NCBI RefSeq assembly: GCF_004330295.1
Contig: NZ_SJOJ01000024.1
Location: forward strand, 19,288 to 83,287
Reading direction: 5' to 3'
DNA from: Rahnella victoriana
GTDB lineage: Bacteria; Pseudomonadota; Gammaproteobacteria; Enterobacterales; Enterobacteriaceae
DNA: 64,000 nt
Shown: piece by piece, positions 9,041 to 22,997 of the stretch
Position numbering within the stretch: position 1 is the first letter of the stretch
How the letters are laid out: each line of letters starts with the position of its first letter
Position numbers and translations under genes: made by a program
Notes under the pieces: model-generated
Told to the model about the DNA's origin: nothing
Seen by the model: only the letters and a program-made list of their open reading frames with translations
Database searches by the model: none

Positions 9041-9928
9041 TTATTCGAACGAGCGACGTTCTTCCTGCTGGTTGCCTGCCGCATTGGCGACCTGATAGAG
9101 ATGAACATCCATTTGCGGATAAGCAATATTGATGTTGTTTTTATCCAGCGCGCGTTTGAACGATTCCAGCAGATCCCATTTCACGTTCTGCGCATCACCG
9201 TTGTTGGTCCAGGCGTAAACGATGAAATTCAGGGTTGAGGCCGCCATTTCGTTCAGGCGAACCACCACGTCTTTATCTTTCAATACGCGCTGATCGGCAG
9301 TGATGATGTCGGTCAGGATCTTCTTCACCAGATCGATATCCGAGTCATAACCCACGCCGATGGTCAGGTCGATACGGCTGGTCGGTTCGCGGGAGTTGTT
9401 GATGATGTTACCGGCGATGATTTTGCCGTTCGGCACCACAATGATTTTGTTGTCCGGCGTACGCAGGGTGGTGGAGAAAATCTGCACCTGAGTGACAGTC
9501 CCCGCCACACCGCCGAGATCGACATACTCACCGGCACGGAACGGACGGAAGATCACCAGCAAAACGCCTGCTGCAAAGTTAGACAGCGAGCCTTGCAATG
9601 CCAGACCGACGGCCAGACCGGCGGCACCGATCACCGCGATCACCGAGGTGGTTTGCACGCCTATCCGTCCCAGCACCGCAATCAGCGTGAACGCGATAAT
9701 CGCATAACGCACCATGGCGGAAAGGAAGTCGGAAACCGTGACATCGATACCGCGAACTTTTAACACCCGGCTGACCGCGCCGGAAACGATGCGGGCGATG
9801 ATCATCCCCACAATCAGAATGAAAATAGCGGCCACAATATTCACAGCGTAATGAAGCAGTAACGCCTGGTTTCTTACCAACCAGTTGCCAGCATTGTTAA
9901 TGCTGCCCACAACGTTCAAATCATCCAT
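9041..9928 (-). CDS. mscS: Small-conductance mechanosensitive channel MscS
   Basis: A 295-residue inner-membrane channel that opens under membrane tension and protects against hypo-osmotic shock. It has three N-terminal membrane spans (about residues 25-130). The pore helix [16 protein letters not shown] has the alternating Gly/Ala pattern typical of MscS. A cytoplasmic beta domain and mixed C-terminal domain follow ([14 protein letters not shown]). The length is close to the E. coli protein (286 residues), with a slightly longer polar tail. The start codon follows AGGTACTTTAA. In E. coli the next gene would be fbaA; here lacY-lacZ-lacI lie between. Confidence 0.96.
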   Translation of the reverse strand: MDDLNVVGSINNAGNWLVRNQALLLHYAVNIVAAIFILIVGMIIARIVSGAVSRVLKVRGIDVTVSDFLSAMVRYAIIAFTLIAVLGRIGVQTTSVIAVIGAAGLAVGLALQGSLSNFAAGVLLVIFRPFRAGEYVDLGGVAGTVTQVQIFSTTLRTPDNKIIVVPNGKIIAGNIINNSREPTSRIDLTIGVGYDSDIDLVKKILTDIITADQRVLKDKDVVVRLNEMAASTLNFIVYAWTNNGDAQNVKWDLLESFKRALDKNNINIAYPQMDVHLYQVANAAGNQQEERRSFE

Positions 9929-9974
9929 TTAAAGTACCTCAAAATTACACCCTGACGGGCTGCAAGAAACCAAA

Positions 9975-9996
9975 GCTGCCCGACGATGCGGGCAGC
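9975..9996 (-). terminator. lac operon terminator
   Basis: GCTGCCCG and CGGGCAGC form a perfect 8-bp stem around a 6-base loop, 68 bases after the lacY stop. The minus-strand sequence after it is TTTGGTTTCTT. It probably ends the lacZY transcript before mscS. Confidence 0.6.
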
Positions 9997-10063
9997 AAGT
10001 GTGCTTTAAGGTTAACTAACAATGCGATGAAGTGCCAATCTGACGGTCAGGACTTCAGATAAA

Positions 10064-11332
10064 TTAAGAATTTACAGCACTCTTATTCAGCGGCTCAGGG
10101 GTTTTGAATGCCTGAAGCGGTCCGCGTCCGGTCAGCGTAAAGGCAGAAATCACCGTGAAGGTCAGCGCGACCAAGCCGAGGATCAGATAGGTGCCGTGGA
10201 AGCCGATACGGTCATACATGTTGCCCGCAAACACCGACATAAAGATGATCGCCACCTGTTTGAAGAAGCAGAACGTCACCAGATAAATTGTTGCCGAGAA
10301 ACGCACCTCAAAGACGGAGGTGATGTATTTGAAACAACCGACAATCAGGAACGGCACTTCAAACATATGCAGGGTTTTCAGTACCACCACTTCCAGCGGC
10401 GATGACGCGAAAGAGGAGCCGATGATGCGCACTGACATGATCGTCCCGGCCAGCAACAGCGCATTCTTGCCGCCAATGCGGTTAACGATCAGCGGCGCGA
10501 AGAACATGATGCAGGCGTTCAGCAGTTCGCCCATGGTGGTCACATAGCCAAAGACGCGCGTGCCTTCTGAAGAAGATGTGAAGAACGAGGTAAAGAAGTT
10601 AGCAAACTGCTGGTCGAACACGTCGTAGGTACAGGAAACGCCGATGACGTACAGCGCCAGGAACCACAGTTTTTTATCTTTCAGCAGTTCAACGGCCAGT
10701 TTCAGATTGAAGGGTTTGGTGTTCGCCCCCAGTTCATTAGCCACGCGGGCACTGGAGGTGACTTCCGGTTTGGCGATCAGCAACAGGATGGCGAGGATAA
10801 CCGCACAGCCGGAGCCGAGCCAGAACACGAATTCATTATCGATGGTAAACATGATGCCAACCACCGACGCACACAGCGCCCAGCCGACACACCCGAACAT
10901 CCGCGCGCGGCCAAATTCAAAGCTGCTGCGACGGCTGACTTTCTCGATATAGGCTTCAATCGCAGGCGCACCGGCGTTGTAAATCAGGCCGAGATAAATC
11001 CCGCCGACCACCGATCCCAGATAAATATTGATTTTAAGCAGCGGGCCAAATACGTAGATAAAGAACGGCGCGAACAGGATCAGCATGCCGGTAATGATCC
11101 ACAACAGATGTTTTTTCAGCCCCAGTTTATCGGCCAGTAAACCAAACACCGGCTGGAACAACAGCGAGAACAGCGAAATGCTGGCAAAGATAATGCCGGT
11201 GTCACTTTTGCTGATCTGATTGATGTCATGCAGCCAGATCGGGAAGAACGGGAAGTAGGCTCCCATGATGAAAAAGTAGAAGAAGAAGAACAGCCCGAAC
11301 ATCCAAAAGTTAGTATTTTTCAGGTAATACAT
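10064..11332 (-). CDS. lacY: Lactose permease LacY
   Basis: A 422-residue proton-lactose symporter of the major facilitator superfamily with 12 membrane spans. It aligns without gaps to E. coli LacY over its first 330 or so residues. All key transport residues are present at identical numbering: Glu126 and Arg144 (sugar binding), Glu269, Arg302, Lys319, His322 and Glu325 (proton coupling). It lies 60 bases downstream of lacZ in the same direction. No lacA (thiogalactoside acetyltransferase) follows; the next gene is mscS after a terminator. The conserved residues argue strongly for a working lactose transporter. Confidence 0.98.
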   Translation of the reverse strand: MYYLKNTNFWMFGLFFFFYFFIMGAYFPFFPIWLHDINQISKSDTGIIFASISLFSLLFQPVFGLLADKLGLKKHLLWIITGMLILFAPFFIYVFGPLLKINIYLGSVVGGIYLGLIYNAGAPAIEAYIEKVSRRSSFEFGRARMFGCVGWALCASVVGIMFTIDNEFVFWLGSGCAVILAILLLIAKPEVTSSARVANELGANTKPFNLKLAVELLKDKKLWFLALYVIGVSCTYDVFDQQFANFFTSFFTSSSEGTRVFGYVTTMGELLNACIMFFAPLIVNRIGGKNALLLAGTIMSVRIIGSSFASSPLEVVVLKTLHMFEVPFLIVGCFKYITSVFEVRFSATIYLVTFCFFKQVAIIFMSVFAGNMYDRIGFHGTYLILGLVALTFTVISAFTLTGRGPLQAFKTPEPLNKSAVNS

Positions 11333-11358
11333 AAGCAGTTTCCTTACGTCTGAATACT

Positions 11359-11386
11359 GCGCTGCGGCGCGTTAACGCCACAGCGC
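11359..11386 (-). other. lacZ-lacY intercistronic stem-loop
   Basis: GCGCTGCGGCG (11359-11369) pairs with CGCCACAGCGC (11376-11386) with one mismatch around a 6-base loop, filling half of the gap between lacZ and lacY. It has no T-run. It could stabilise mRNA or lower distal expression. Confidence 0.5.
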
Positions 11387-11392
11387 GGGATG

Positions 11393-14503
<3,111 letters not shown>

Positions 14504-14506
14504 CTA

Positions 14507-14527
14507 AATTGTTATGCGCTCACAATC
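14507..14527 (-). promoter_or_regulatory. lac operator (O1-like)
   Basis: On the minus strand this 21-bp site differs from the E. coli O1 operator at only two positions (first base, and a G-to-C change near the centre). It has the halves ATTGTGAGC and AACAATT. It lies 16 bases upstream of the lacZ start, just after the -10 box. Confidence 0.92.
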
Positions 14528-14532
14528 ATATA

Positions 14533-14561
14533 AACATGCGTAACCGTGAGGCGTAAGTAAA
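14533..14561 (-). promoter_or_regulatory. lacZ promoter
   Basis: Minus-strand TTTACT (14561-14556) as -35 and CATGTT (14538-14533) as -10 are 17 bases apart. E. coli has TTTACA and TATGTT at nearly the same distance from the operator, so this is a homologous weak promoter. Confidence 0.75.
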
Positions 14562-14578
14562 GCGGAGGGATGCGGGAA

Positions 14579-14594
14579 AGGGACGCGGATCACA
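14579..14594 (-). promoter_or_regulatory. Candidate CRP site of the lac promoter
   Basis: Minus-strand TGTGATCCGCGTCCCT has one perfect half-site and one poor half. Its centre is about 60 bases upstream of the predicted transcription start, the same place as the E. coli lac CRP site (-61.5). Position supports it more than sequence does. Confidence 0.5.
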
Positions 14595-14625
14595 AATTCC
14601 GCGTCAGTCTGTTCTGAAAAGGGGG

Positions 14626-15708
14626 TTACAGCGCGCTGAGCTGGCGGGCGATGCGGATCAGTTCCTGCGACAAGGCTTCCTGTGACACATTGTCTTCGCC
14701 GGGTCTGGCGGTTGTGTGGCGTTCCACCAGGGACGTGGGCAGTAACAGCGAGGATTGCTGATGATCGCCATGCGTATGCAGATGCTCAACCAGCCGGTTA
14801 ATGCTCTCGTGCCCGAGCAGGCGGAAATCCTGTTTGATGGTGGTCAGCGGCGGGAAGAAAAAGGCGCTGTCTTCGGTGTCGTCATAGCCAATCACCGAGA
14901 TCTGTTCCGGCACCCGCAAACCAAACTCATGGACGGCACGCAGGACACCCAGCGCCATCTGGTCATTCGCCACCAGAATAGCCGTGGGACGTACCGGCTG
15001 ACTGAGCAACAACAGGGCCTGCTGATAACCCGACGCCGCGCTCCAGTCGCCGTGCTGAACCGCACAGGGCGTAATATCGTGCGTCGCCAGCGTCTTCAGC
15101 CAGCCTTCATAGCGCAGACGCGCAGAAATGGATTCCAGCGGGCCGGTCAGCACCGCGATGTGCTGATGGCCAAGCGCCAGCAAATGTTCCACGCCCTGCT
15201 CTGCCCCGCAATGCGGATCGAACAAAATCTTGAACACATCCGCCTGCGGATCCACATCCAGAAACAGCGCCGGTAAATTGCCACAAAGCCGGGCGATCGC
15301 GTCTGCGTCGTCATTCGACAGCGGCACGTTGATCAGCACGCCATCGACCCGCTGCGACATCAGTTCATTCACCGCCGTCCGGCACGCAGCAAGGCTCAGG
15401 TTATCAATCATCGAAATCACGACGTTGAAGCCTAACTGGTTCGCGCGGGTTTTCATCGCCGAGGCAATTTGTGACGGCGCGTGCAGCGCCAGTTCGGTGG
15501 TCGCCAGACCCAGCGTGTAACTTTGTTTGCCCGCCAGTTGCTGGGCGACACGGTTCGGAACGTAATTCAGCGCCGCCATCGCCTGTTCGACTTTATTGCG
15601 CGTTCTGACCGAGACGTGCGCAGCCTGATTCAGGACGCGCGAAACAGTCTGATAAGACACACCGGCGTGGCGCGCGACATCATCGAGGGTGACAGATTTT
15701 GGCTTCAT
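14626..15708 (-). CDS. lacI: Lactose repressor LacI
   Basis: A 360-residue LacI-type repressor. The N-terminal helix-turn-helix (VTLDDVARHAGVSYQTVSRV) carries Tyr19, Gln20 and Arg24, which correspond to the E. coli recognition residues Tyr17, Gln18 and Arg22. This fits the almost identical operator at 14507-14527. The hinge NRVAQQLAGKQS and the inducer domain, with LVANDQMALG and GYDDTEDS, are conserved. A C-terminal leucine-containing tail (LSQELIRIARQLSAL) suggests tetramerisation as in E. coli. It lies immediately upstream of lacZ in the same direction, which is the classical arrangement. Confidence 0.96.
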   Translation of the reverse strand: MKPKSVTLDDVARHAGVSYQTVSRVLNQAAHVSVRTRNKVEQAMAALNYVPNRVAQQLAGKQSYTLGLATTELALHAPSQIASAMKTRANQLGFNVVISMIDNLSLAACRTAVNELMSQRVDGVLINVPLSNDDADAIARLCGNLPALFLDVDPQADVFKILFDPHCGAEQGVEHLLALGHQHIAVLTGPLESISARLRYEGWLKTLATHDITPCAVQHGDWSAASGYQQALLLLSQPVRPTAILVANDQMALGVLRAVHEFGLRVPEQISVIGYDDTEDSAFFFPPLTTIKQDFRLLGHESINRLVEHLHTHGDHQQSSLLLPTSLVERHTTARPGEDNVSQEALSQELIRIARQLSAL

Positions 15709-15773
15709 GGCTCTCTCTTCGGGGATTCTGGCGAAACACAGATAACGGGCTATTGTGGCCGGAAAGCAGGCAA

Positions 15774-15797
15774 TAAAAAAGGGGCCGAAGCCCCTTT
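15774..15797 (-). terminator. fbaA intrinsic terminator
   Basis: AAAGGGGC and GCCCCTTT pair around a CGAA tetraloop, and on the minus strand the stem is followed by TTTTTT. It lies about 48 bases after the fbaA stop and ends the epd-pgk-fbaA transcript. Confidence 0.88.
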
Positions 15798-15844
15798 GAC
15801 GATTATCCTCACATTCCGGTGGTCAAGCACCGGAAGCGTAAGAA

Positions 15845-16924
<1,080 letters not shown>

Positions 16925-16959
16925 AGTTCTTTGTCCTGTATTCGTCGGCCGTAGATGGA

Positions 16960-16972
16960 TTGAATCGGTTTG
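16960..16972. promoter_or_regulatory. Candidate Cra (FruR) site before fbaA
   Basis: TTGAATCGGTTTG matches the Cra core TGAAWCGNTTCA well in the left half and partly in the right half. It lies 36-48 bases upstream of the fbaA start in the pgk-fbaA gap. The site is weaker than the one before epd. Confidence 0.35.
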
Positions 16973-16978
16973 CTATGT

Positions 16979-17010
16979 CGCGCGGGTTCCACTGTGCAGC
17001 CCCCCGCGCG
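16979..17010 (-). other. pgk-fbaA intercistronic stem-loop
   Basis: CGCGCGGG (16979-16986) and CCCGCGCG (17003-17010) form a perfect 8-bp GC stem around a 16-base loop with no T-run. It may be an RNA processing or stabilising structure between pgk and fbaA. Confidence 0.5.
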
Positions 17011-17053
17011 GCAAAGAAGAACGGACAGCGTTATGCTCCCCGTTCAGGGTTCA

Positions 17054-18217
17054 TTACTTCTTAGCACGCTCTTCCAGCATCACAACCGCTGGCAGTGCTT
17101 TCCCTTCAACGAATTCCAGGAATGCGCCACCGCCAGTGGAGATATAGGAAATTTTGTCAGCGATACCGAACAGGTCGATAGCTGCCAGAGTGTCGCCGCC
17201 GCCTGCGATAGAGAATGCTTCGCTGTCAGCAATGGCCTGCGCCACAATTTCGGTCCCTTTACGGAAGTTAGGGAACTCGAACACGCCTACAGGACCATTC
17301 CACAGAATGGTTTTAGCGTTTTTAATGATCTCAGCCAGACGGTTTGCAGACTCATCGCCCATGTCGAGAATTTGTTCGTCATCTTTGATGTCTTTTACAG
17401 ACTTCACGGTCGCGGTGGCCGTTTCAGAAAACTCGGTCGCCACGCGAACATCGGTAGGAACAGGAATGTCGCAGGTTTCCAGCAATTTGCTTGCGGTACC
17501 GACCAGGTCTGCTTCGTACAGAGATTTACCGACGTTGTTGCCCTGAGCCGCCACGAAGGTGTTCGCGATACCACCGCCAACGATCAGCTGGTCAGCGATT
17601 TTGGACAGGGAATCCAGAACGGTCAGTTTAGTAGAAACTTTAGAACCACCCACGATAGCGACCATCGGACGCGCCGGGTTACCCAGTGCTTTACCCAGTG
17701 CTTCCAGTTCTGCTGACAGCAGCGGACCCGCACAGGCGATTGGCGCAAATTTGCCCACGCCATGAGTAGAAGCTTGCGCGCGGTGCGCAGTACCGAATGC
17801 GTCCATCACATAGATGTCACACAGGGCAGCATATTTTTTGGACAGGGCTTCGTCGTCTTTCTTTTCGCCTTTGTTGAAGCGAACGTTTTCCAGAACAACC
17901 AGCTCGCCTTCGGCAACTTCAACGCCATCCAGATAGTCTTTAGCCAGACGTACAGGAGAAGACAGTTTGTCTTTCAGGTAGTTAACAACCGGCAGCAGAG
18001 AAAACTCTTCGTTATATTCGCCTTCAGTCGGACGACCCAGATGCGAGGTAACCATCACGCGTGCGCCTTGTTTCAGGGCAATTTCGATGGTTGGTAAAGA
18101 AGCGCGGATACGTGCATCTGACGTTACTTTGCCATCTTTAACTGGCACGTTCAGATCGGCACGGATCAGTACGCGTTTACCCGCTAAATCCAGATCGCTC
18201 ATCTTAATAACAGACAT
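17054..18217 (-). CDS. pgk: Phosphoglycerate kinase
   Basis: A 387-residue cytosolic enzyme that makes ATP and 3-phosphoglycerate from 1,3-bisphosphoglycerate in glycolysis. The length equals that of E. coli Pgk. It has the N-terminal RADLNVPV substrate loop, the [13 protein letters not shown] segment, the hinge region, and the C-terminal nucleotide motif AGGGDTLAA. It lies between epd and fbaA on the same strand. The 72-base gap to epd contains a perfect stem-loop (18262-18281). The product feeds SerA, whose gene begins at 313. Confidence 0.98.
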   Translation of the reverse strand: MSVIKMSDLDLAGKRVLIRADLNVPVKDGKVTSDARIRASLPTIEIALKQGARVMVTSHLGRPTEGEYNEEFSLLPVVNYLKDKLSSPVRLAKDYLDGVEVAEGELVVLENVRFNKGEKKDDEALSKKYAALCDIYVMDAFGTAHRAQASTHGVGKFAPIACAGPLLSAELEALGKALGNPARPMVAIVGGSKVSTKLTVLDSLSKIADQLIVGGGIANTFVAAQGNNVGKSLYEADLVGTASKLLETCDIPVPTDVRVATEFSETATATVKSVKDIKDDEQILDMGDESANRLAEIIKNAKTILWNGPVGVFEFPNFRKGTEIVAQAIADSEAFSIAGGGDTLAAIDLFGIADKISYISTGGGAFLEFVEGKALPAVVMLEERAKK

Positions 18218-18261
18218 GGTGAATCCTCTCGTTGATTCTCTTTAAAGTTGCTTGAAGGCAA

Positions 18262-18281
18262 TTTCGGCCAGAAGGCCGAAA
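18262..18281 (-). other. epd-pgk intercistronic stem-loop
   Basis: TTTCGGCC and GGCCGAAA form a perfect 8-bp stem with an AGAA tetraloop, eight bases after the epd stop. There is no T-run. It may set different epd and pgk mRNA levels by processing or partial termination. Confidence 0.55.
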
Positions 18282-18289
18282 CAGCCGTA

Positions 18290-19306
18290 CTAGAAACCGC
18301 TGGCGGACATTGCCAATGTTGTATCCAACATTCGGTTGGCAAACCCCCACTCGTTATCGCACCAGACAAGTGTCTTAATCAGGTGCTGTCCACTTACCCG
18401 CGTCTGCGTTCCATCTACGATGGCGCTGTGGGGATCGTGGTTAAAATCTGTCGAGACTAATGGTAGTTCGGTATAGTCAACTATACCACGAAAAGCACCT
18501 GTTGCGGCCTTTTGCAGCAGCTGGTTCACCTCGTCTACCGTCACAGAACCCCCGACAAATACGCTCAGATCAATGGCTGTGACATTGATTGTCGGCACGC
18601 GCACCGAGATCGCTTCAAAGCGATCGCAGAATTTAGGCATGATGCGCGTGATCCCTGCGGCCAGTTTGGTATCGACCGGGATAATGGACTGGCTGGCGGC
18701 GCGCGTACGGCGTAAATCCGCATGGTACGCATCAATCACCGGCTGGTCATTCATCGAGGAATGGATGGTCGTTACCGTGCCGGACTCAATACCAAAGGCA
18801 TCGTCGAGCAGCTTGATCACAGGGATAATACAGTTGGTGGTGCAGGACGCATTGGACACAATGCGGTGCTGACGTTCGAGCAACTCGTGGTTCACACCGT
18901 AAACCACCGTGGCGTCAAGATCATGACCGCCCGGATGCGCGAACAGAATTTTTTTGGCACCCGCCGCAAGCTGGGCTTCTCCGTCTTCACGGCTGCCATA
19001 AACGCCGGTGCAATCGAGCACCACGTCAATGCTCAGTTCGCCCCATGGCAACTGGCTGGCATCAGGCTGATGAAGTAAACGGATGGAGTCGTCGCCGACG
19101 TAAAGATTTTCACCTTCCTGGCGGACATCCCAGGCGAAGCGCCCGTGGCTGGAGTCGTATTTAAGCAGATGGGCCATGCCTTCTGGGCTGGCAATTTCAT
19201 TGATGGCAATGACGGAGATTTCCGCCCGACGCCCGGATTCGTATAACGCGCGCAATACGCTACGGCCAATGCGACCAAAGCCATTAATTGCAATACGTAT
19301 TGGCAT
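18290..19306 (-). CDS. epd: Erythrose-4-phosphate dehydrogenase
   Basis: A 338-residue NAD-dependent enzyme of the GapA family that oxidises erythrose 4-phosphate to 4-phosphoerythronate, the first step of pyridoxal phosphate synthesis. The NAD loop is GFGRIGRS (residues 9-16) and the catalytic Cys155 lies in SNASCTTNC. Identity with Epd rather than GapA rests on the context (epd-pgk-fbaA) and on the N-terminus [20 protein letters not shown]. The ATG at 19306 has GGGAG upstream; a longer frame adds 14 unconserved residues. A perfect Cra palindrome lies 172 bases upstream. Confidence 0.95.
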   Translation of the reverse strand: MPIRIAINGFGRIGRSVLRALYESGRRAEISVIAINEIASPEGMAHLLKYDSSHGRFAWDVRQEGENLYVGDDSIRLLHQPDASQLPWGELSIDVVLDCTGVYGSREDGEAQLAAGAKKILFAHPGGHDLDATVVYGVNHELLERQHRIVSNASCTTNCIIPVIKLLDDAFGIESGTVTTIHSSMNDQPVIDAYHADLRRTRAASQSIIPVDTKLAAGITRIMPKFCDRFEAISVRVPTINVTAIDLSVFVGGSVTVDEVNQLLQKAATGAFRGIVDYTELPLVSTDFNHDPHSAIVDGTQTRVSGQHLIKTLVWCDNEWGFANRMLDTTLAMSASGF

Positions 19307-19477
19307 ACATCTCCCTGTTACACGGTTGTTACTCAATTTCAGTAACACCTATAGTAATGCAGCGTGCGTTTACGGTGAATCACCATCATCATCTGTTCGC
19401 ACAAAGCGTGCGGCAGAAAAGTTTCAGTTTCAGGCACGATAACAACCTGGTGACGATGTTAAGCTCAAATAGCCCGA

Positions 19478-19491
19478 CTGAAACGGTTCAG
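19478..19491. promoter_or_regulatory. Cra (FruR) operator upstream of epd
   Basis: CTGAAACGGTTCAG is an almost perfect palindrome fitting the Cra consensus TGAAWCGNTTCA. Cra is known to repress glycolytic genes including the E. coli epd-pgk-fbaA cluster, which supports this assignment. Confidence 0.75.
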
Positions 19492-19758
19492 CTGAGAATA
19501 AACCAAACGATGATTAAAAGGAATAATTCCCAGAAAACAGACGCGTTAATCGCACCGATCGCTGAAAAAAACACCAGGCAATTCTGTGTATTCACAGTGA
19601 TTTTACTTTTTCATCACCTTTTAGACAGTGATTTTTCGCAAAAACTGACTGAATGAAACACTTTCAGAATGCGGTCAGTGTAGCCGAGTCCGCCTTAGCG
19701 GGGTTTGACCTGCGTCATTTCGCAGGAAACTGAGAACCCGCGCAGGAAAATCCGGGCG

Positions 19759-19784
19759 AAAAAAAAGCACCCGAAGGTGCTTTT
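19759..19784 (-). terminator. tktA intrinsic terminator
   Basis: AAAAGCACC and GGTGCTTTT pair around CGAA, with a long T-run on the minus strand, 23 bases after the tktA stop. Confidence 0.88.
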
Positions 19785-19806
19785 AAGCAGTTTTAAGAAA
19801 ACGGAA

Positions 19807-21801
19807 TTACTTCAGTAACGCCTGTGCCTGAGCAACAACGTTATCTACAGTGAAACCGAATTCTTTGAACAGCAGCTCTGCCGGAGCAGATTCGCCGAAG
19901 CTGTGCATACCGACGATAGCGCCATTCAGGCCCACGTATTTGAACCAGTAATCCGCGATACCGGCTTCCACTGCAACACGGGCAGAAACCGCTTTCGGCA
20001 GGACAGATTCACGGTAAGCCGCGTCCTGTTTGTCGAAGGCATCGGTGGATGGCATGGAAACCACACGGACTTTGGTGCCCGCAGCAGCCAGTTTGTCCGC
20101 CGCCTCTACCGTGATACCGACTTCAGAACCGGTCGCGATCAGGATCACTTCTGGTGTGCCGTCGCAATCTTTCAGCACATAACCACCGCGCGCCACGTTG
20201 GCTAATTGCTCAGCGGTACGTGGTTGCTGGGTCAGGTTCTGACGGGAGAAGATCAGGGTCACCGGGCCGTCATTACGCTCAATCGCGTATTTCCATGCCA
20301 CAGCAGATTCAACCTGATCCGCAGGACGCCAGGTGCTCATGTTTGGCGTAACGCGCAGGCTGGCAATTTGCTCAACCGGCTGGTGCGTCGGGCCGTCTTC
20401 GCCCAGACCGATGGAGTCATGGGTGTAGACGAACACGTTGCGGATTTTCATCAGCGCAGCCATACGAACGGCATTACGTGCATATTCCACGAACATCAGG
20501 AAGGTTGCAGAGTACGGCAGGAAACCGCCGTGCAATGCAATACCGTTGGTGATAGCGGTCATACCGAATTCGCGCACACCATAATGGATGTAGTTACCCG
20601 CCTGATCGTCGCCGATAGACTTAGAACCGGACCACATGGTCAGGTTGCTTGGCGCCAGGTCAGCAGAGCCGCCGAGGAATTCTGGCAACACTTTACCGAA
20701 CGCTTCCAGCGCATTCTGAGACGCTTTACGGCTGGCGATGTTTGCAGGGTTGGCCTGCAGCTGTTCGATGAATTTCTGTGCTTCGGTTTCCCAGTTTGCT
20801 GGCAGCTCGCCGTTCACACGACGTTTGAACTCTTTTGCCAGTTCCGGGTGCGCTTTAGCGTAAGCATCAAACTTGTCGTTCCATGCCGCTTCTTTGGCCT
20901 GACCGGCTTCTTTTGCATCCCACTGCGCATAGATGTCTTGCGGGATTTCAAACGCAGCGTATTTCCAGCCCAGTGCTTCACGGGTTGCCGCCACTTCAGC
21001 AGCACCCAGCGCCGCGCCGTGTACATCGTGAGTACCGGCTTTGTTCGGTGAACCGAAACCGATCACGGTTTTGCACATCAGCAGGGAGGGCTTATCGGTC
21101 ACTTTATGCGCTTCTTCGATAGCCGCTTTAATCGCATCAGGATTGTGACCATCAACGTGACGCACAACGTGCCAGCCGTACGCTTCGAAACGTGCCGCGG
21201 TGTCATCGGTGAACCAGCCTTCTACGTGGCCGTCGATGGAGATCCCGTTGTCATCATAAAACGCGGTCAGTTTGCCGAGTTTCATGGTACCGGCCAGAGA
21301 ACACACTTCGTGAGAAATGCCTTCCATCATGCAGCCGTCGCCCAGGAATGCATAAGTCTGGTGATCGACGATGTCATGACCTGGTTTGTTGAACTGTGCA
21401 GCCAGCGTACGTTCTGCGATAGCAAAACCGACGGCGTTGGCGATGCCCTGCCCCAGCGGACCGGTGGTGGTTTCAACGCCAGGGGTGTAACCGTATTCAG
21501 GGTGACCCGGGGTTTTGGAGTGCAGCTGACGGAAGTTCGCCAGTTCGCTCATCGGCAGATCATAGCCAGTGAGGTGCAGCAGGCTGTAAATCAGCATAGA
21601 ACCATGACCATTGGACAGCACGAAGCGGTCGCGGTCAGCCCAGTGCGGGTTTGTCGGGTTATGGTTCAGGTAATCGCGCCACAGCACTTCGGCAATGTCT
21701 GCCATGCCCATAGGGGCACCAGGGTGGCCGGAATTCGCTTTCTGCACGGCATCCATACTAAGTGCGCGAATAGCGTTCGCAAGCTCTTTACGAGAGGACA
21801 T
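19807..21801 (-). CDS. tktA: Transketolase A
   Basis: A 664-residue thiamine-diphosphate enzyme that moves two-carbon units between sugar phosphates in the non-oxidative pentose phosphate pathway. The length and sequence closely match E. coli TktA. Landmarks are [10 protein letters not shown] near residue 23, [20 protein letters not shown], the thiamine-diphosphate/magnesium motif [13 protein letters not shown], and the pyrimidine-domain segment [14 protein letters not shown]. It is monocistronic, with a strong terminator downstream. It makes erythrose 4-phosphate, the Epd substrate, and uses RpiA's product. Confidence 0.98.
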   Translation of the reverse strand: MSSRKELANAIRALSMDAVQKANSGHPGAPMGMADIAEVLWRDYLNHNPTNPHWADRDRFVLSNGHGSMLIYSLLHLTGYDLPMSELANFRQLHSKTPGHPEYGYTPGVETTTGPLGQGIANAVGFAIAERTLAAQFNKPGHDIVDHQTYAFLGDGCMMEGISHEVCSLAGTMKLGKLTAFYDDNGISIDGHVEGWFTDDTAARFEAYGWHVVRHVDGHNPDAIKAAIEEAHKVTDKPSLLMCKTVIGFGSPNKAGTHDVHGAALGAAEVAATREALGWKYAAFEIPQDIYAQWDAKEAGQAKEAAWNDKFDAYAKAHPELAKEFKRRVNGELPANWETEAQKFIEQLQANPANIASRKASQNALEAFGKVLPEFLGGSADLAPSNLTMWSGSKSIGDDQAGNYIHYGVREFGMTAITNGIALHGGFLPYSATFLMFVEYARNAVRMAALMKIRNVFVYTHDSIGLGEDGPTHQPVEQIASLRVTPNMSTWRPADQVESAVAWKYAIERNDGPVTLIFSRQNLTQQPRTAEQLANVARGGYVLKDCDGTPEVILIATGSEVGITVEAADKLAAAGTKVRVVSMPSTDAFDKQDAAYRESVLPKAVSARVAVEAGIADYWFKYVGLNGAIVGMHSFGESAPAELLFKEFGFTVDNVVAQAQALLK

Positions 21802-22049
21802 GTTCTACTCCAGGTCGGATTAAAAAAGCAGTCAAGAAAGTCATTTTCTCAGACTCGGCATTAAAACGGCAATCTCTAATCACTCTCGTGATTAAGTTCA
21901 CGAAATCCGCTTTTAAATCAGTGCGTTTTTTCGGACTTACACTATAGATCGCGCGCTGCGAAAAACCTACCTTAACGCTATCCTTACAGTAAGGGCCTTT
22001 TTCGGTCCAAATTTTCCGTTTTGTATACTCTCTTTGGGAACCTGAATTG

Positions 22050-22802
22050 ATGAAATTTCATCCAGTTATGTTAAGTCTGTTTGCAGCCACGCTGGTCAGC
22101 GGCTGTGCCACGGTCAATACCGATACCTTAATGCAATCCGGCGCGCAGGCTTATCAGGCGTATACGCTGAGCGATGCCGACGTCAAAACGCTGAGCGTGC
22201 AGTCTTGTGAAGAAATGGATAAAAAGGCACAAATTGCGCCCGACAGCAGTGAATATGCACAACGCCTGAAAAAAATCTCGGCAGCGCTGGGCGATAATAT
22301 CAACGGCACGCCGGCCAACTATAAGGTGTATCTGACTAAAGACGTCAACGCCTGGGCAATGGCGAACGGCTGTATCCGCGTTTACAGCGGTCTGATGGAC
22401 ATGATGAACGACAATGAAGTGGAAGGCGTGCTCGGCCACGAAATGGGCCACGTCGCACTCGGTCATACCCGCAAAGCCATGCAGGTGGCGTACAGCGCGA
22501 CGGCGGCGCGATCTGCGATTTCGTCCCTCGGCGGTGTCAGTGCCACATTGTCGCAATCACAGCTGGCTGATCTGGGCGAAAAATATGTTAATGCGCAGTT
22601 CTCACAGAAACAGGAATCAGAAGCGGACGATTACTCTTTCGACCTGCTGAAAAAACGCGGTATCGATCCGACCGGTCTGGCAACCAGTTTTGATAAGCTG
22701 GCTAAACTGGATCAGGGAAGCAGCATCGGCTGGTTTGACGACCACCCTTCCTCAGAAGCCCGCGCGAAACACATCCGCGAGCGAATTGCTGCCGGGAAAT
22801 AA
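22050..22802 (+). CDS. loiP: M48-family lipoprotein metalloprotease LoiP, copy 1
   Basis: A 250-residue outer-membrane lipoprotein protease. The lipobox LVSGC puts the lipidated Cys at 19. The zinc motif HEMGH is at residues 130-134 with catalytic Glu131, and a third zinc ligand is likely in QESEADDYSFDLL. It is collinear with E. coli LoiP (YggG), which cleaves between phenylalanines and works with BepA. The position next to tktA is as in E. coli. The ATG at 22050 is preferred over a TTG one codon earlier. A paralogue starts 195 bases after its stop. Confidence 0.93.
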   Translation: MKFHPVMLSLFAATLVSGCATVNTDTLMQSGAQAYQAYTLSDADVKTLSVQSCEEMDKKAQIAPDSSEYAQRLKKISAALGDNINGTPANYKVYLTKDVNAWAMANGCIRVYSGLMDMMNDNEVEGVLGHEMGHVALGHTRKAMQVAYSATAARSAISSLGGVSATLSQSQLADLGEKYVNAQFSQKQESEADDYSFDLLKKRGIDPTGLATSFDKLAKLDQGSSIGWFDDHPSSEARAKHIRERIAAGK

Positions 22803-22997
22803 TGATAAAGGAAGAGATGCATCATCAGGTGTATCTCTTTTTTATTCAGAAAGTTATTTCTGCATGTTCCGTAAAACAGAAAGCGCCACTGCACAGAATC
22901 TGAAAATATTACGTCCCGCTGTATTTCCCTCGCTTACTTGTCCTGTTTGGTTATTCTTCCTGCGCTGTATCATTTAACTGTCAAAGGAAGATGGATT

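Larger units (their letters stand above)
19307..19806. other. epd-tktA intergenic region
   Basis: These 500 bases hold no convincing gene. They contain the epd promoter region with a Cra operator (19478-19491) and the tktA terminator (19759-19784). In E. coli I recall several ygg/cmt genes here; they are absent. Confidence 0.6.

Noticed and set aside
20206..21051. Plus-strand open frame opposite tktA
   Set aside because: It is antisense to a highly conserved gene and has the Arg/Phe/His-rich composition typical of shadow frames.
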